DNA of 32,233 nucleotides from Bacillota bacterium (GTDB lineage Bacteria > Bacillota_E > JAJZYS01 > JAJYTV01), in NCBI GenBank assembly GCA_021845645.1, contig JAJZVM010000038.1:1-32233 (forward strand). Reading direction: 5' to 3'. Made by a program: the position numbers and the translations under genes. Shown piece by piece: positions 14,995 to 23,083 of the stretch; within the stretch, counting starts at the first letter, position 1; every line of letters begins with the position of its first letter. The notes under the pieces were generated by a model. The model saw nothing but the letters and a program-made list of their open reading frames with translations. It was not told where the DNA came from and did no database searches.

Positions 14995-15498
14995 TCAGCC
15001 GCCGTGCCAGTAGTTGCCGGGGCTGTTGAACCGGTTGGGGCTGCCGAGCGCCGCGATGCGGATGTCTCCGACCGGCAGGCCGAAGTATTGGGCGCTGATC
15101 GTAACCTGGACATAGACGCTGGCACCTGGAATGGCCCCGCCGACGTCGGAGGGCGCCGGCTGGCCCGCTTGGTCCACCGTGTAGATCTGGAATGCGGTGA
15201 CGGTGTAGTCCGATGCCGGCAGGCCGCTCATCTGCGGCCAGGCGGTCGCGAAGGCCGCGGCCGCGGCCGAAGGATCGATCTGGGCCTCGCCCTGGGCGAG
15301 GCCCTGCGGGTTGACCTGGTCCGCTGCCAACACGGCGGCGCTCTGCAACTGCACTGTCAGGCGGTCGCGCGTGGCGAGCGCCCCGTGCAGCGTGACGAAG
15401 AGAGCGCTGCCGGCGAAGACGAGGACCATCATGCCGAACGCGAGGAGCGGGGTCGCGAAGCCCTGCTCACGGCGGAACACGGCGCAGAGGCGGTGCAC
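14995..15498 (-). CDS. TadE-like minor pseudopilin
   Basis: 167 residues. A short basic cytosolic leader (MHRLCAVFRREQ) is followed by one hydrophobic helix at about 13-40 (GFATPLLAFGMMVLVFAGSA) and then an extracytoplasmic part rich in Ala and Gly. The layout G-F-A-T-P-L in front of the helix matches TadE/TadG-type minor pilins of Tad systems, which initiate or cap the fibre. The C-terminal half has alternating beta-type sequence (ASVYVQVTISAQYFGLPVGDIRI). The start is GTG at 15498, set by GGGGAGG. It follows the CpaB gene, with the TATTTCGCGCGGAATGTC motif in the gap. The TadE assignment is by layout and neighbours rather than strong motif identity. Confidence 0.72.
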   Translation of the reverse strand: MHRLCAVFRREQGFATPLLAFGMMVLVFAGSALFVTLHGALATRDRLTVQLQSAAVLAADQVNPQGLAQGEAQIDPSAAAAAFATAWPQMSGLPASDYTVTAFQIYTVDQAGQPAPSDVGGAIPGASVYVQVTISAQYFGLPVGDIRIAALGSPNRFNSPGNYWHGG

Positions 15499-15512
15499 AG
15501 CGAGGCCTCCCC

Positions 15513-15530
15513 TATTTCGCGCGGAATGTC
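15513..15530. promoter_or_regulatory. TATTTCGCGCGGAATGTC motif, copy 2
   Basis: This differs by one base from the copy at 24396-24413. On the minus strand it starts at the stop codon of the CpaB gene and ends just before the ribosome site of the TadE-like gene. ATTTCGCGCGGAAT is a near-perfect 14-bp dyad. Confidence 0.5.
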
Positions 15531-16282
15531 TAGGGCCTCGGAGAGGGCGCCGGCGGCGCCTTGGACGTGCTCGTCGCGGGCGGCAGCAGGGGCTGGGTTG
15601 AGACCTGCTGTGTCGTGCTGGAGGAGGTCGCCCAAGGAGCGATCGTCAGGAGCAGCTGGGCGCCCTCGTAGCCATCCAGCATGTTGGCCTGCGCCGGCTG
15701 GACCGCAAGTTCGACCGCGGCCGGCACCATACTGGCGGACAGCGTGCTGCCGGCGCTGTATCCGGTGATGGGCTGGCCGCTGGCGTTGTAGACGTTAACC
15801 ACCCGTACGTGCGTGAGGATCGGCACGGTGCTGCCCGTCGTGGCTGGCTGCATTGACGTGACGACGCCGGAGGACGTCTGACCGGGCACGACGCGAACGT
15901 TGACGTAGTCGCCGGGCAGCGCGCCGCCCGAGGAGACCAGGTCGGCGGGGATGGTGATGCCCTCCTCGCCTGGACGGAGCCCCTGTCGAACCGGAGTGCC
16001 GAGATCCCCGCTCACCAGGACCTGGCCCGCGACCAGGTCGACGCGAGCTGTCCGGCCCACGGCACCCGTGAGGGTGGTGATGGCGTCCTGGGCGACGCCG
16101 CGCGGTGCGCCGGCGACGGCCGTGAGGTCGCTCGGGGAGATCGTGGCGCCCGCCTGCACGGCGCGGCCCAGGACGAAGATGCTGCGCGTGCCGGCGTGTG
16201 CCGAGGTCTGCAGCAGGAGCACCGCGACGCCGCCCAGGGTGATCGAAGCGACGATGGCTTGGGTGCGCGAGAGCTTGCGCAT
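15530..16282 (-). CDS. cpaB: CpaB/RcpC-type Tad pilus assembly protein (SAF domain)
   Basis: 250 residues. An N-terminal membrane helix spans about 9-29. A SAF domain at about 33-95 has the usual pattern (FVLGRAVQAGATISPSDLTAV, then GRTARVDLVAGQVLVSGDL). The RcpC/CpaB C-terminal domain follows from about 100 (RPGEEGITIPADLVSSGG, LPGDYVNVRVV, VVNVYN). A Ser/Thr/Pro-rich tail from about 222 resembles a wall-spanning spacer. CpaB-type proteins are periplasmic or wall-side partners of the Tad machine, and the SAF fold is thought to bind glycans. The ATG at 16282 is two bases from the stop of the preceding gene, so translation is coupled. The gene lies within the Tad cluster between the thioredoxin-like protein and the TadE-like pseudopilin. 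Confidence 0.88.
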   Translation of the reverse strand: MRKLSRTQAIVASITLGGVAVLLLQTSAHAGTRSIFVLGRAVQAGATISPSDLTAVAGAPRGVAQDAITTLTGAVGRTARVDLVAGQVLVSGDLGTPVRQGLRPGEEGITIPADLVSSGGALPGDYVNVRVVPGQTSSGVVTSMQPATTGSTVPILTHVRVVNVYNASGQPITGYSAGSTLSASMVPAAVELAVQPAQANMLDGYEGAQLLLTIAPWATSSSTTQQVSTQPLLPPATSTSKAPPAPSPRP

Positions 16283-16284
16283 GG

Positions 16285-16932
16285 CTACTTCCCCTTTCGC
16301 GTGGTCTCTGGGGGCTTGGCCGCGTGAGGTGCAGAGAGGGCCGAGACGCGTTCTAGGTGCGTGAGGATCGCCGAGATGCCGATCGCCCGCTGGACGTGAC
16401 CCTCTGGATCGACCCAGACGAGTTCGGGCGCGCGTTGCACATACTCGCGGGCAGGTCCGAGCTGCACAGCCCAGGGTGCCGTGACGGCCGCCCGCTGCAG
16501 GTAGGCGGCGGTGTCCTTCAGGGCGACCTGAGCGCTGGACGTCGGGTAGAGGGTGCCGACAAGCATCAGGGGGCGCTTCGTACCTGCGATGGCCGCGTAG
16601 GCGGCAGCGACGCGGCGCAGGCCGGTGTCCTGGTCCTGGGGGCTGAAGAACAGCACAGGGTAGAGGGACGCGTTTAGGAGCATCTCCTGTCCCGAAGGTG
16701 CCAGGGCCTCGATCATGCGGTAGTTGCGGGTGCCCTGGATGCCGCTCTCGACGACGGAGGGTTGGGACGGAGGGCCGGGGTGTACCAGCAGGGCGCCAGC
16801 ATCGAGGAGCAGGAGGAGGAGGCCTGCGACCAGCGCGGCCGGCGCGAAGGGGCCCCGTCGCCGGATGGTTGCGAAGCCGTAGGCCAGAAAGGCCAGAGTC
16901 AACAGGGCCATCAGCATGTGGACGAGGAACAT
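16285..16932 (-). CDS. Membrane protein with thioredoxin-like external domain
   Basis: 215 residues. Two hydrophobic helices (about 3-22 and 30-51) form a hairpin or tether, and the remaining 160 residues would lie outside. That part has the order expected of a thioredoxin fold: LYPVLFFSPQDQDTG, KRPLMLVGTLYP, a helix, then APELVWVDPEGHVQRAIG. The last segment resembles the cis-proline and beta-hairpin part of redoxins. No CxxC or other cysteine is present, so a redox role is unlikely; a structural or binding role is possible. The fold is inferred by pattern only and the family is not recognised. It is coupled to the CpaB gene (2-bp gap) and follows the giant adhesin gene after a 13-bp hairpin. 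Confidence 0.75.
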   Translation of the reverse strand: MFLVHMLMALLTLAFLAYGFATIRRRGPFAPAALVAGLLLLLLDAGALLVHPGPPSQPSVVESGIQGTRNYRMIEALAPSGQEMLLNASLYPVLFFSPQDQDTGLRRVAAAYAAIAGTKRPLMLVGTLYPTSSAQVALKDTAAYLQRAAVTAPWAVQLGPAREYVQRAPELVWVDPEGHVQRAIGISAILTHLERVSALSAPHAAKPPETTRKGK

Positions 16933-16965
16933 GGGCGCGTCATCTCCCGTCAGTCGGAAAGTGGA

Positions 16966-16997
16966 CCCAGGAGCCCTGACAGGACAGGGCTCCTGGG
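16966..16997 (-). terminator. Hairpin after the giant adhesin gene
   Basis: CCCAGGAGCCCTG and CAGGGCTCCTGGG form a perfect 13-bp stem with a 6-base loop, 26 bp past the adhesin stop. No T-run follows. It could reduce transcription of the downstream genes or protect the mRNA 3' end. Confidence 0.5.
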
Positions 16998-17022
16998 ATG
17001 GGGCTGGATTCGTGGTTCGCGC

Positions 17023-20000
17023 TTACCAGTAGATGACCACCTGGCCGTTGCCGCCGGTGCCGCCGCCTCCGCCTGGTGTGCCGTAGCCCCGGCCGCCGCA
17101 GGCGCCGGAACCGCCGCCACCGCCGGCCGCGAGACCCGTGGCGTTCGCGCCGGGCAGGCCGTCTGCCGCACCGCCGTAGCTGTCGCCGTTAGCACCCGCC
17201 CCACCTGCGTAACCAGGGATGGCACCACCGTTGGGAGAGGGACTGCCGGCGCCGCCGCCGCCCGGTTCGGCGTAGTAGGTGTACGTCGCGAGGCCACCGG
17301 ACCCGCCCGGACCGCCGCCGTTGAGCCCGGCGGCGCCGGGGCTGCCCTGGCTCTGGCTCGAGGAGACGCCGGCTATGCCGCCGGGCGATCCGGCGATGCC
17401 CACTGTGACCCCGCTCTGCGGAGATCCGCCGGGTCCGCCGCCGCCCGCGGACGATCCCGCTCCTCCTCCTCCGCCGGCGCCGCCGGCAGCTGTGAGGGTA
17501 GCGAGAGAGGATGATCCTCCGGCCGTCCCCCATGATCCGTTGTTCTCGTACGCCCAGATGCTGCTCGGTGCGGCGCCGCCGGGGCCGCCTGCACCGCCCG
17601 CTCCCACGTCGACCGTGATGCGCTGCCCCGGCGACACGTCGAGCCAGCCCTCGGTGAAGGCGCCAGATCCTCCGCCGCCCCCGCCCTGGCCACCGCCGTA
17701 CTGGTACATACCTTCGCCGCCGCCACCGCCGCCGCCACCGCCCCAGAGGTCCCCGAGCAGGCGCGTGACGCCGTTCGGCACCACGAAGGTGTAGGTGCCG
17801 GGCGTGGTCCAGGCCTGGGAGCCCGGCGTCGCGAGCGTGGTACCCAGGAGGGCGAAGCGGGTGTATGTCGTCTCGGGACTTGTGGCCACGCCGTACGAGC
17901 TGCCACTTGGGACGAAGCTGAGATCGTAGGCCCCGGCCGGGAAGCTGCCGAGAGCTTGCCAGCTGGGCGAGGCCGAACCGGGGAGCGACGGGCACGTGCC
18001 GCCGTCGTAGGCCGTGCAGCCTAGGGTGGCGGTCGCACCGGGCACCTGGTTGCCGTAGCCGTCGAATCCGATGCCAGCGACCGTCGCCGGGGAGCTCGTG
18101 AAGCCGCCGTAGTCGTTGGTGGGTCCTTGCGCGGAGGAGGAGTCGTTCGTCCAGCTGTAGCCCGAAAGCCACTGGTCGCCCGAGTCGCCGAGCACCGGGT
18201 AGAAGTAGCGCAGGGGCCCCGGGTCGACCGTTACAGGCCCCGAGGACGCCAGCCCGCTGACCGACTGCCCGGCCGCGGAGGCAATGGCGACGGAGCCGCT
18301 GCCCGCCACCGTGGACGTCAGGCTGCCGCCGGCGGCGCCGCCCGAGCTCGTGAGCCATGTGGCGCCAGACGATCCCGGGAACGACACGACAACCGGCTCG
18401 CCGGCGGCGAGCGGAAAGCCGTAGCCGTCCAGGAGGGTGACCGACGCAGTGAAGAGCTGGCCGGCAGACACGGGGTTGGGCGTTGCCGCGGCCCAGGAGG
18501 CGACTGCGGGAGCATTGGATGTCACCGTGAGATTGAGCGTGGCCGAGACACCGAGCGCGGCACTCTGGCAGTCGACGGTCTGGGCGCCAAGGTAGGGTTC
18601 GAAGGCCACCTGAGCCGTCGCCTGGCCCTGGGTGTCCGTCGTCAGCGTCAGCGTAGCGGGGCCGCTCGGCGTCGGGGATGAGGTGCTCCAGGCGCTCGCC
18701 CCATCTGACGAGGTGACGGAGCACGAGACGCTGGCACCGCTCACGGGGAACGAGGACGCCGTCCCGAAGGCGGTCAGGCTGACCTCAAGCGTTGCCGGCG
18801 TGCCAGCCGAGACGCTGGCACCGCTGAGTGAGCTCAGGGTCAGAGAGTAGAGGTTCTGCACGACGGATAGGCTCGTATCGCTGTAGGTCTGCGTATTGGA
18901 GCCCTGCGCGGTCTGGACCATGATCGTTGGCTCGTAGGGCCCGCCGATCGCGACCGGGGTGAGCGTGATGGCGAAGTAGCCTTCCGCGTTTGCGGTGCCG
19001 GTGAAGTCGACGCCAGGATCCCAACCGCCCGTGACCGTCACGGCAGCACCGGCGACCGGGTTGCCGTACTGGTCGAGCGCGACGCCGGTGATGACCGGGT
19101 ACGTGCTGCCCCCGTCCAGGGTACTCTGCACCACGCTGGGCGAGATTTCGGGCGGATCGACCGTGTCGGGTACGGTGGGCAGGACGGTGACGACGGCCGA
19201 CCCGACCGACCCGGAGGGGTTGGTGTCCACCTCGAGCGTCTGGGCGCCGGCCTGCGTGAGCGGCCCGAGCGTCACCTGGGCGTCACCGTTCGCGTCAGTC
19301 GTCACCGTGGTCTGGGAAAGAACGGACTGCCCCTGCGGGCTCTCCGTGAGATCGAGCGTCTCGCCGGGCACGGGGTTCCCGTGCTGGTCCGTGACCGTGA
19401 TGGTGGCGGTCGTGCTGCCGCCGGCGGCGATCGTGTCCTGCGAGAGGGCGACCGCCACGTTATAGACGCTCTGCGCCAGCACGGAGAGCTGCGCGCTGCC
19501 GCCGACGAGCGCCTGGTTCTGATACGTGGCTTGGACGTCCGTTGTGCCGGCGCTGGTGGCCGTCGTCGTGACGGTGAAGGTGCCGTTGGCTGCCGTGGTG
19601 GCGGACGCCGATGCGATCCCCTGGCCGGAGACGGTGACTTCCGCATCCGGCACGGGATTGCCATAGGAGTCCTCGAGGATGCCGGAGACGGCGACCTGCC
19701 CCCCCACCTCGACTTCCTGCGGCTGCACCGCGAACGAGGCGACCTCGGCCGGAGCCGCGGGCAGTACCTTGACCGTGACCGAGGCAGGCTGTGAGATGCC
19801 GGCTGATGTCGCCGCGATCACCTGCCCGCCGGCGGCGGTGAGCGTGGCCTGCGCGGAGTAGGCACCGGCCGCTGTCTGTGCCGTCGGGAAGGTGTCAGTC
19901 GAGTCGGTCGAAGAAGAGAGCGCCACCTGGGTGCCGTCCGCTACAGATGTGTTGTCGGGGCCGGCGAGGTCGCCCGATAGCGTGACTGTCGCGCCGGCCG

Positions 20001-21150
20001 TCACGGTGATCTGGGAGCCCTGTTGGCTGCCCTGACTGGCCTCAAGCGTGATCGTCTGCGCCGCGCCCGGGTCCACCTCGATGCTGGCCGTGGCCGTCGC
20101 GGCCGCCGCGGTGAATCCGAGCTGGAGGGCGGCAAGTGAGGTAGGCGTGTAGCTGAAGGAGAACGTGCCGTCCGATGTCGTGGCGGTCGTCCCGGCCGGG
20201 ATGCCGGGGCCCGAGATGTCGACGGCAGTACCGTCCGACACCGGATCGCCCACCTGATCTGTCACAGTGCCCGCGATCGTGATGGGCGACCCGACGGTAT
20301 CCTTCTGTGGGTACTGCAGTGCGATCGCTTGGGGTGTGCCGGCGGAGACGTCGAGTGTGGCAGTGGCCGATGCGCTGCCGGCCGAGGCGGCGATGATCAC
20401 GTTGCCGCTGCCCTGGGCGACGAACGACACGGAGTAGTCGCCAGCCTGCGTCGTGGCGGTGGTGATGCCACTCGGGCCCGTCACGACCACCTGGGTATTG
20501 TCCGGAGCGGGTGAACCGTTCTCCGTCACGGCTCCCTGGAAGGCGACGGTTTCCCCTGCTGTCGCGTGTGTAGGGCCTGAAAGGGTGACGGTCGCCGCAT
20601 CGGACGGGCCAGAGACCCCGCCGGTGGCCCCGGTCGTGTCGCCGCCCGTCTGGCCGGAGAACGCGCTCAGCACGCCCGAACCTGTCGCGCACTGCGAGGT
20701 GTCGCTCGAGGCGCCGGCGACGTATTGGGACGTCTCCGCCGGCACAGTGTACGGAATGTACTCGTGATAGGCGGAGACGCTGAGGAGCGGCACCTCGAAG
20801 TCGAAGTCGTAGCCAAGCGAGTAGGAGAGGCCGCCGGAGCCGTAGCCCTGGCGGCCTGACGATACGGACAGGTAGAGCTTTGCGGGATCGAGGCCGTTCT
20901 GCGCTGCGTACTGCGCCAAGCTCTGCAGGTTCTGGGTCGTGAGGCAGCCGTTCTGACTGAGGTAGGTGCTGATCTGGCTGCCGACCTGACCGACGGCCGT
21001 CTGGGCACTCTGGGCGCGGACCCAGACCCAAGAGGCGCTGCCGGCGGCCAGCACGAGGACGATCACCGCTGGGATGGCCACCGCCTCGTTGAGGGCGCCC
21101 CTTTCGTCGCGCGCGAAGGCGACCAGGCGGCGGAGAATGCGTCTGAGCAT
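17023..21150 (-). CDS. Giant TadE-like pilus adhesin with Ig stalk and glycine-rich tip
   Basis: 1375 residues. The N terminus has the TadE pseudopilin layout: basic leader, RDERGALNEAVAIPAVIVLV and one membrane helix (about 22-42), then a pilin-like part to about 165. About eight bacterial Ig-like (invasin Big_1 type) modules follow between 187 and 980. Many carry the DQYGNPV or DxxGNPVPG signature, for example at about 302, 497, 590 and 690. A less repetitive part at about 985-1110 comes next. The last 261 residues (1115-1375) begin TTPGTYTFVVPNGVTRL and continue with many poly-glycine runs to the end (GGNGQVVIYW). This is the pattern of the glycine-rich domain found at the tips of some phage tail fibres and adhesins. 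The protein probably sits in or on the Tad pilus and presents the tip for binding. The ATG at 21150 has GAGAGGGG upstream. It is encoded directly after the pilin-like gene (15-bp gap). Confidence 0.9.
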   Translation of the reverse strand: MLRRILRRLVAFARDERGALNEAVAIPAVIVLVLAAGSASWVWVRAQSAQTAVGQVGSQISTYLSQNGCLTTQNLQSLAQYAAQNGLDPAKLYLSVSSGRQGYGSGGLSYSLGYDFDFEVPLLSVSAYHEYIPYTVPAETSQYVAGASSDTSQCATGSGVLSAFSGQTGGDTTGATGGVSGPSDAATVTLSGPTHATAGETVAFQGAVTENGSPAPDNTQVVVTGPSGITTATTQAGDYSVSFVAQGSGNVIIAASAGSASATATLDVSAGTPQAIALQYPQKDTVGSPITIAGTVTDQVGDPVSDGTAVDISGPGIPAGTTATTSDGTFSFSYTPTSLAALQLGFTAAAATATASIEVDPGAAQTITLEASQGSQQGSQITVTAGATVTLSGDLAGPDNTSVADGTQVALSSSTDSTDTFPTAQTAAGAYSAQATLTAAGGQVIAATSAGISQPASVTVKVLPAAPAEVASFAVQPQEVEVGGQVAVSGILEDSYGNPVPDAEVTVSGQGIASASATTAANGTFTVTTTATSAGTTDVQATYQNQALVGGSAQLSVLAQSVYNVAVALSQDTIAAGGSTTATITVTDQHGNPVPGETLDLTESPQGQSVLSQTTVTTDANGDAQVTLGPLTQAGAQTLEVDTNPSGSVGSAVVTVLPTVPDTVDPPEISPSVVQSTLDGGSTYPVITGVALDQYGNPVAGAAVTVTGGWDPGVDFTGTANAEGYFAITLTPVAIGGPYEPTIMVQTAQGSNTQTYSDTSLSVVQNLYSLTLSSLSGASVSAGTPATLEVSLTAFGTASSFPVSGASVSCSVTSSDGASAWSTSSPTPSGPATLTLTTDTQGQATAQVAFEPYLGAQTVDCQSAALGVSATLNLTVTSNAPAVASWAAATPNPVSAGQLFTASVTLLDGYGFPLAAGEPVVVSFPGSSGATWLTSSGGAAGGSLTSTVAGSGSVAIASAAGQSVSGLASSGPVTVDPGPLRYFYPVLGDSGDQWLSGYSWTNDSSSAQGPTNDYGGFTSSPATVAGIGFDGYGNQVPGATATLGCTAYDGGTCPSLPGSASPSWQALGSFPAGAYDLSFVPSGSSYGVATSPETTYTRFALLGTTLATPGSQAWTTPGTYTFVVPNGVTRLLGDLWGGGGGGGGGEGMYQYGGGQGGGGGGSGAFTEGWLDVSPGQRITVDVGAGGAGGPGGAAPSSIWAYENNGSWGTAGGSSSLATLTAAGGAGGGGGAGSSAGGGGPGGSPQSGVTVGIAGSPGGIAGVSSSQSQGSPGAAGLNGGGPGGSGGLATYTYYAEPGGGGAGSPSPNGGAIPGYAGGAGANGDSYGGAADGLPGANATGLAAGGGGGSGACGGRGYGTPGGGGGTGGNGQVVIYW

Positions 21151-21165
21151 GCGTATCGGCCCCTC

Positions 21166-21297
21166 TCAGAGACCCATTAGCTTGGTCCAGAGGGTGGTCA
21201 GGTAGGTGGTGTAGTTGGCGTTCAGGAAGGCGACCAGGAGCCCGATGACGAGGATGACCACGATCATGTAGCCGAGCTCGTTGGTGTGCTTGTCCAC
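21166..21297 (-). CDS. 43-residue pilin-like membrane peptide (candidate Flp pilin)
   Basis: GTG start at 21297, TGA at 21166, and an excellent GGAGG site 7 bp upstream. A short polar leader (MDKHTNELG) is followed by one hydrophobic helix, YMIVVILVIGLLVAFLNA, and a short C-terminal part (NYTTYLTTLWTKLMGL). The size, the G before the helix, and the position between TadC and the TadE-like adhesin suggest the major Flp-type pilin. However, the glutamate usually found five residues after the cleavage glycine is missing and the mature peptide is very short. It may instead be a non-cleaved assembly peptide. The two genes are almost contiguous. It is too short to be caught by length-based gene callers. 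Confidence 0.75.
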   Translation of the reverse strand: MDKHTNELGYMIVVILVIGLLVAFLNANYTTYLTTLWTKLMGL

Positions 21298-21382
21298 GTT
21301 GAAACCTCCATTCGCAAAGTCGAGGCTGGGATGCGGAGACGTCGGACGGGAGAGGGCGGCGGGAAGCGCGCAAGCCCACGTA

Positions 21383-22219
21383 TCACCCCCCGAACAGCTG
21401 CATGGCCATCGTCACGACGTAAGGCACGACGACGACCAGCAGGAGCGCAAAGATCGCAGCGATCATGGTCCAGTTGAGGGGCCCGTCGAGCCGTTCCACT
21501 TCGGCGAACTCCTCGATGACCGCGAGTCGCGCCATATGCGAAGCGAGCTGTGCGAAGGGCTCTTCGTCCTCCGGCAGCCCGACGTTGGCGTAGTGCTGAA
21601 GCCTATAGACGACGCCAGCGAGGTCCGGGTTCTCCGCGCGCTCGGCGAGCGCCCCGAGGGCGTCCTGCAGCGGGGTGCCAGACTGCCGGCTATGGTTCAT
21701 CTCCTCCCACATGGCGCGCAGACGGCTCTGTGGCAGGAGCTTCGGGACTTCGTCTACGGCGCCGGCGACGGTCTCCCCGGCGCGGAAGAGGAGGTGGAGG
21801 AAGCGCACGAGCAGCGGCAGCCCCTCGGCTGCGTTGCGGCGGGCGGCGACCTGCATTCGGCGTAGGCGCCAGAGATAGGCGAAAGCGCCGACGGCGGCGC
21901 CGGCCGTCAGCCCAGGCCAGTGCGCGACGTCCCAGCCGATCAGGCCCACAGCGCCGGCCATGGCCGAGAGGTAGAGGAGGAACTGCACCCGGCTGACTCC
22001 GATCTGTTCGAGGGTGCGGGTGTCGATGTGCAGGATGCCGCCAGTGAGTCCCTCGACCAGGTCGTGGGCGTAGGCGGTGAGCTCCTGTAGGTTCGGGATC
22101 TGGATGACGCCCCTGCCCTCGATGGCCATGCGGTAGGCTTCGCCGCGCGACGTGGAGCTGGCCGCCACAGCGGAGTAGGCGGCCAGGATGAAGAGCAGGG
22201 ATGCGAGGACGGGGATCAC
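21383..22219 (-). CDS. tadC: Tad pilus inner-membrane platform protein TadC
   Basis: 278 residues of the GspF/T2SSF type. There is an N-terminal helix (about 2-20), two helices near the middle (about 81-120), a cytosolic helical domain (about 125-240; LPLLVRFLHLLFRAG, RLRAMWEEMNHSRQSGTPLQDALGALAERAENPDL) and a C-terminal helix pair (about 250-275). In Tad systems TadB and TadC form the platform turned by the TadA motor. The TxLxxALxxLAERxxxPxL-like pattern is the usual GspF signature. The start is GTG at 22219, 3 bp after the TadB stop, so the pair is translationally coupled. Confidence 0.88.
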   Translation of the reverse strand: MIPVLASLLFILAAYSAVAASSTSRGEAYRMAIEGRGVIQIPNLQELTAYAHDLVEGLTGGILHIDTRTLEQIGVSRVQFLLYLSAMAGAVGLIGWDVAHWPGLTAGAAVGAFAYLWRLRRMQVAARRNAAEGLPLLVRFLHLLFRAGETVAGAVDEVPKLLPQSRLRAMWEEMNHSRQSGTPLQDALGALAERAENPDLAGVVYRLQHYANVGLPEDEEPFAQLASHMARLAVIEEFAEVERLDGPLNWTMIAAIFALLLVVVVPYVVTMAMQLFGG

Positions 22220-22222
22220 GCT

Positions 22223-23083
22223 TCATCCCTCCGCTTCGAGGTAGACGACGTAGCGCCGGAGCTGAAAGAAGATCCAGACGAAGATCAGGCTGCCGGCGAT
22301 TGCGACGCCCTGACCGATGGTGGTGGCCGTGAGGGTGTGCCAGACCTGCGGCAACCAGATGCGTTCGACCAGCATGGCAATGGGAATGAGCGCTGCGAAG
22401 GCAAGGAGGTACGTCTGATAGAGCGAGACCTTGGCCCGCTTGTCAGCGAGGATCTTGTCTCGTTCTCGCAGGAGCCACTGAAGCTCGCGGAAGGCGGGCG
22501 CCCCGTTGCCCCGCTGCTGGTGCAGCTCCAGGAAACGGGCGCCGAGCTCGAGCGCGGGGAGGAACTCGCTGCGGCCGAAGCGGCGCAAGGCAGCAGCGGC
22601 CGAGGTGAACCTGGCCTCCGCTCGGGCGACTCGGAAGCGGTCACGCAGCGGGTCGCCGCAACGCGTCGCCGCGCGCTCGAAGGCGTCACGGGCGGTCAGC
22701 CCCTGGTTCACGCCATCCGCCAAGAGCGCGACGAAGTCGACGGCGGCGCGGCGGAGCGCCGCGAGTTGGCGGACGCCGGCGGACTCGACCAGGAGACGTG
22801 CCGCGTGGTAGCCCACGAACCCGAAGATGGCCCCGACCAGTACCGTCCGCGCCAAAAGCATGCCAACGCCGAAGCCGAGAAGGGCGCCGGCCGCGCCGAC
22901 GCCCAGCAGGAAGCGATCGGACAACTGGAGCAGGCGACGCGCGGCCTCAGGAACGCTTGTGGGGTCCCCGGCGCCGACCGGCACAGCAGGTGGCCCCGGG
23001 GAAGCGCGGCGCGGAGGGTCTGGAGCCAGCAGCCGCCATGCCGCGTAGGCGAAAGCAGCTGCCGCGATGGCGGCCCAGATCAA
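22223..23083 (-). CDS. tadB: Tad pilus inner-membrane platform protein TadB
   Basis: 286 residues of the GspF type. Membrane helices lie at about 2-19, 58-80, 81-97, 218-237 and 248-270. The cytosolic part (about 105-210) has the expected order VDFVALLADGVNQGLTARDAFERAA and a long charged helix (LQWLLRERDKILADKRAKVS). The TTG start at 23083 overlaps the TadA stop (TTGA) and has GGAGG 7 bp upstream, so its translation is coupled to the motor gene. Together with TadC it should form the platform on which TadA acts. Confidence 0.88.
   Translation of the reverse strand: MIWAAIAAAAFAYAAWRLLAPDPPRRASPGPPAVPVGAGDPTSVPEAARRLLQLSDRFLLGVGAAGALLGFGVGMLLARTVLVGAIFGFVGYHAARLLVESAGVRQLAALRRAAVDFVALLADGVNQGLTARDAFERAATRCGDPLRDRFRVARAEARFTSAAAALRRFGRSEFLPALELGARFLELHQQRGNGAPAFRELQWLLRERDKILADKRAKVSLYQTYLLAFAALIPIAMLVERIWLPQVWHTLTATTIGQGVAIAGSLIFVWIFFQLRRYVVYLEAEG

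Noticed and set aside
17279..17794. Proline-rich plus-strand frame (runs of PPPPP)
   Set aside because: It is the complement of the glycine codons of the adhesin tip; proline (CCN) mirrors glycine (GGN).
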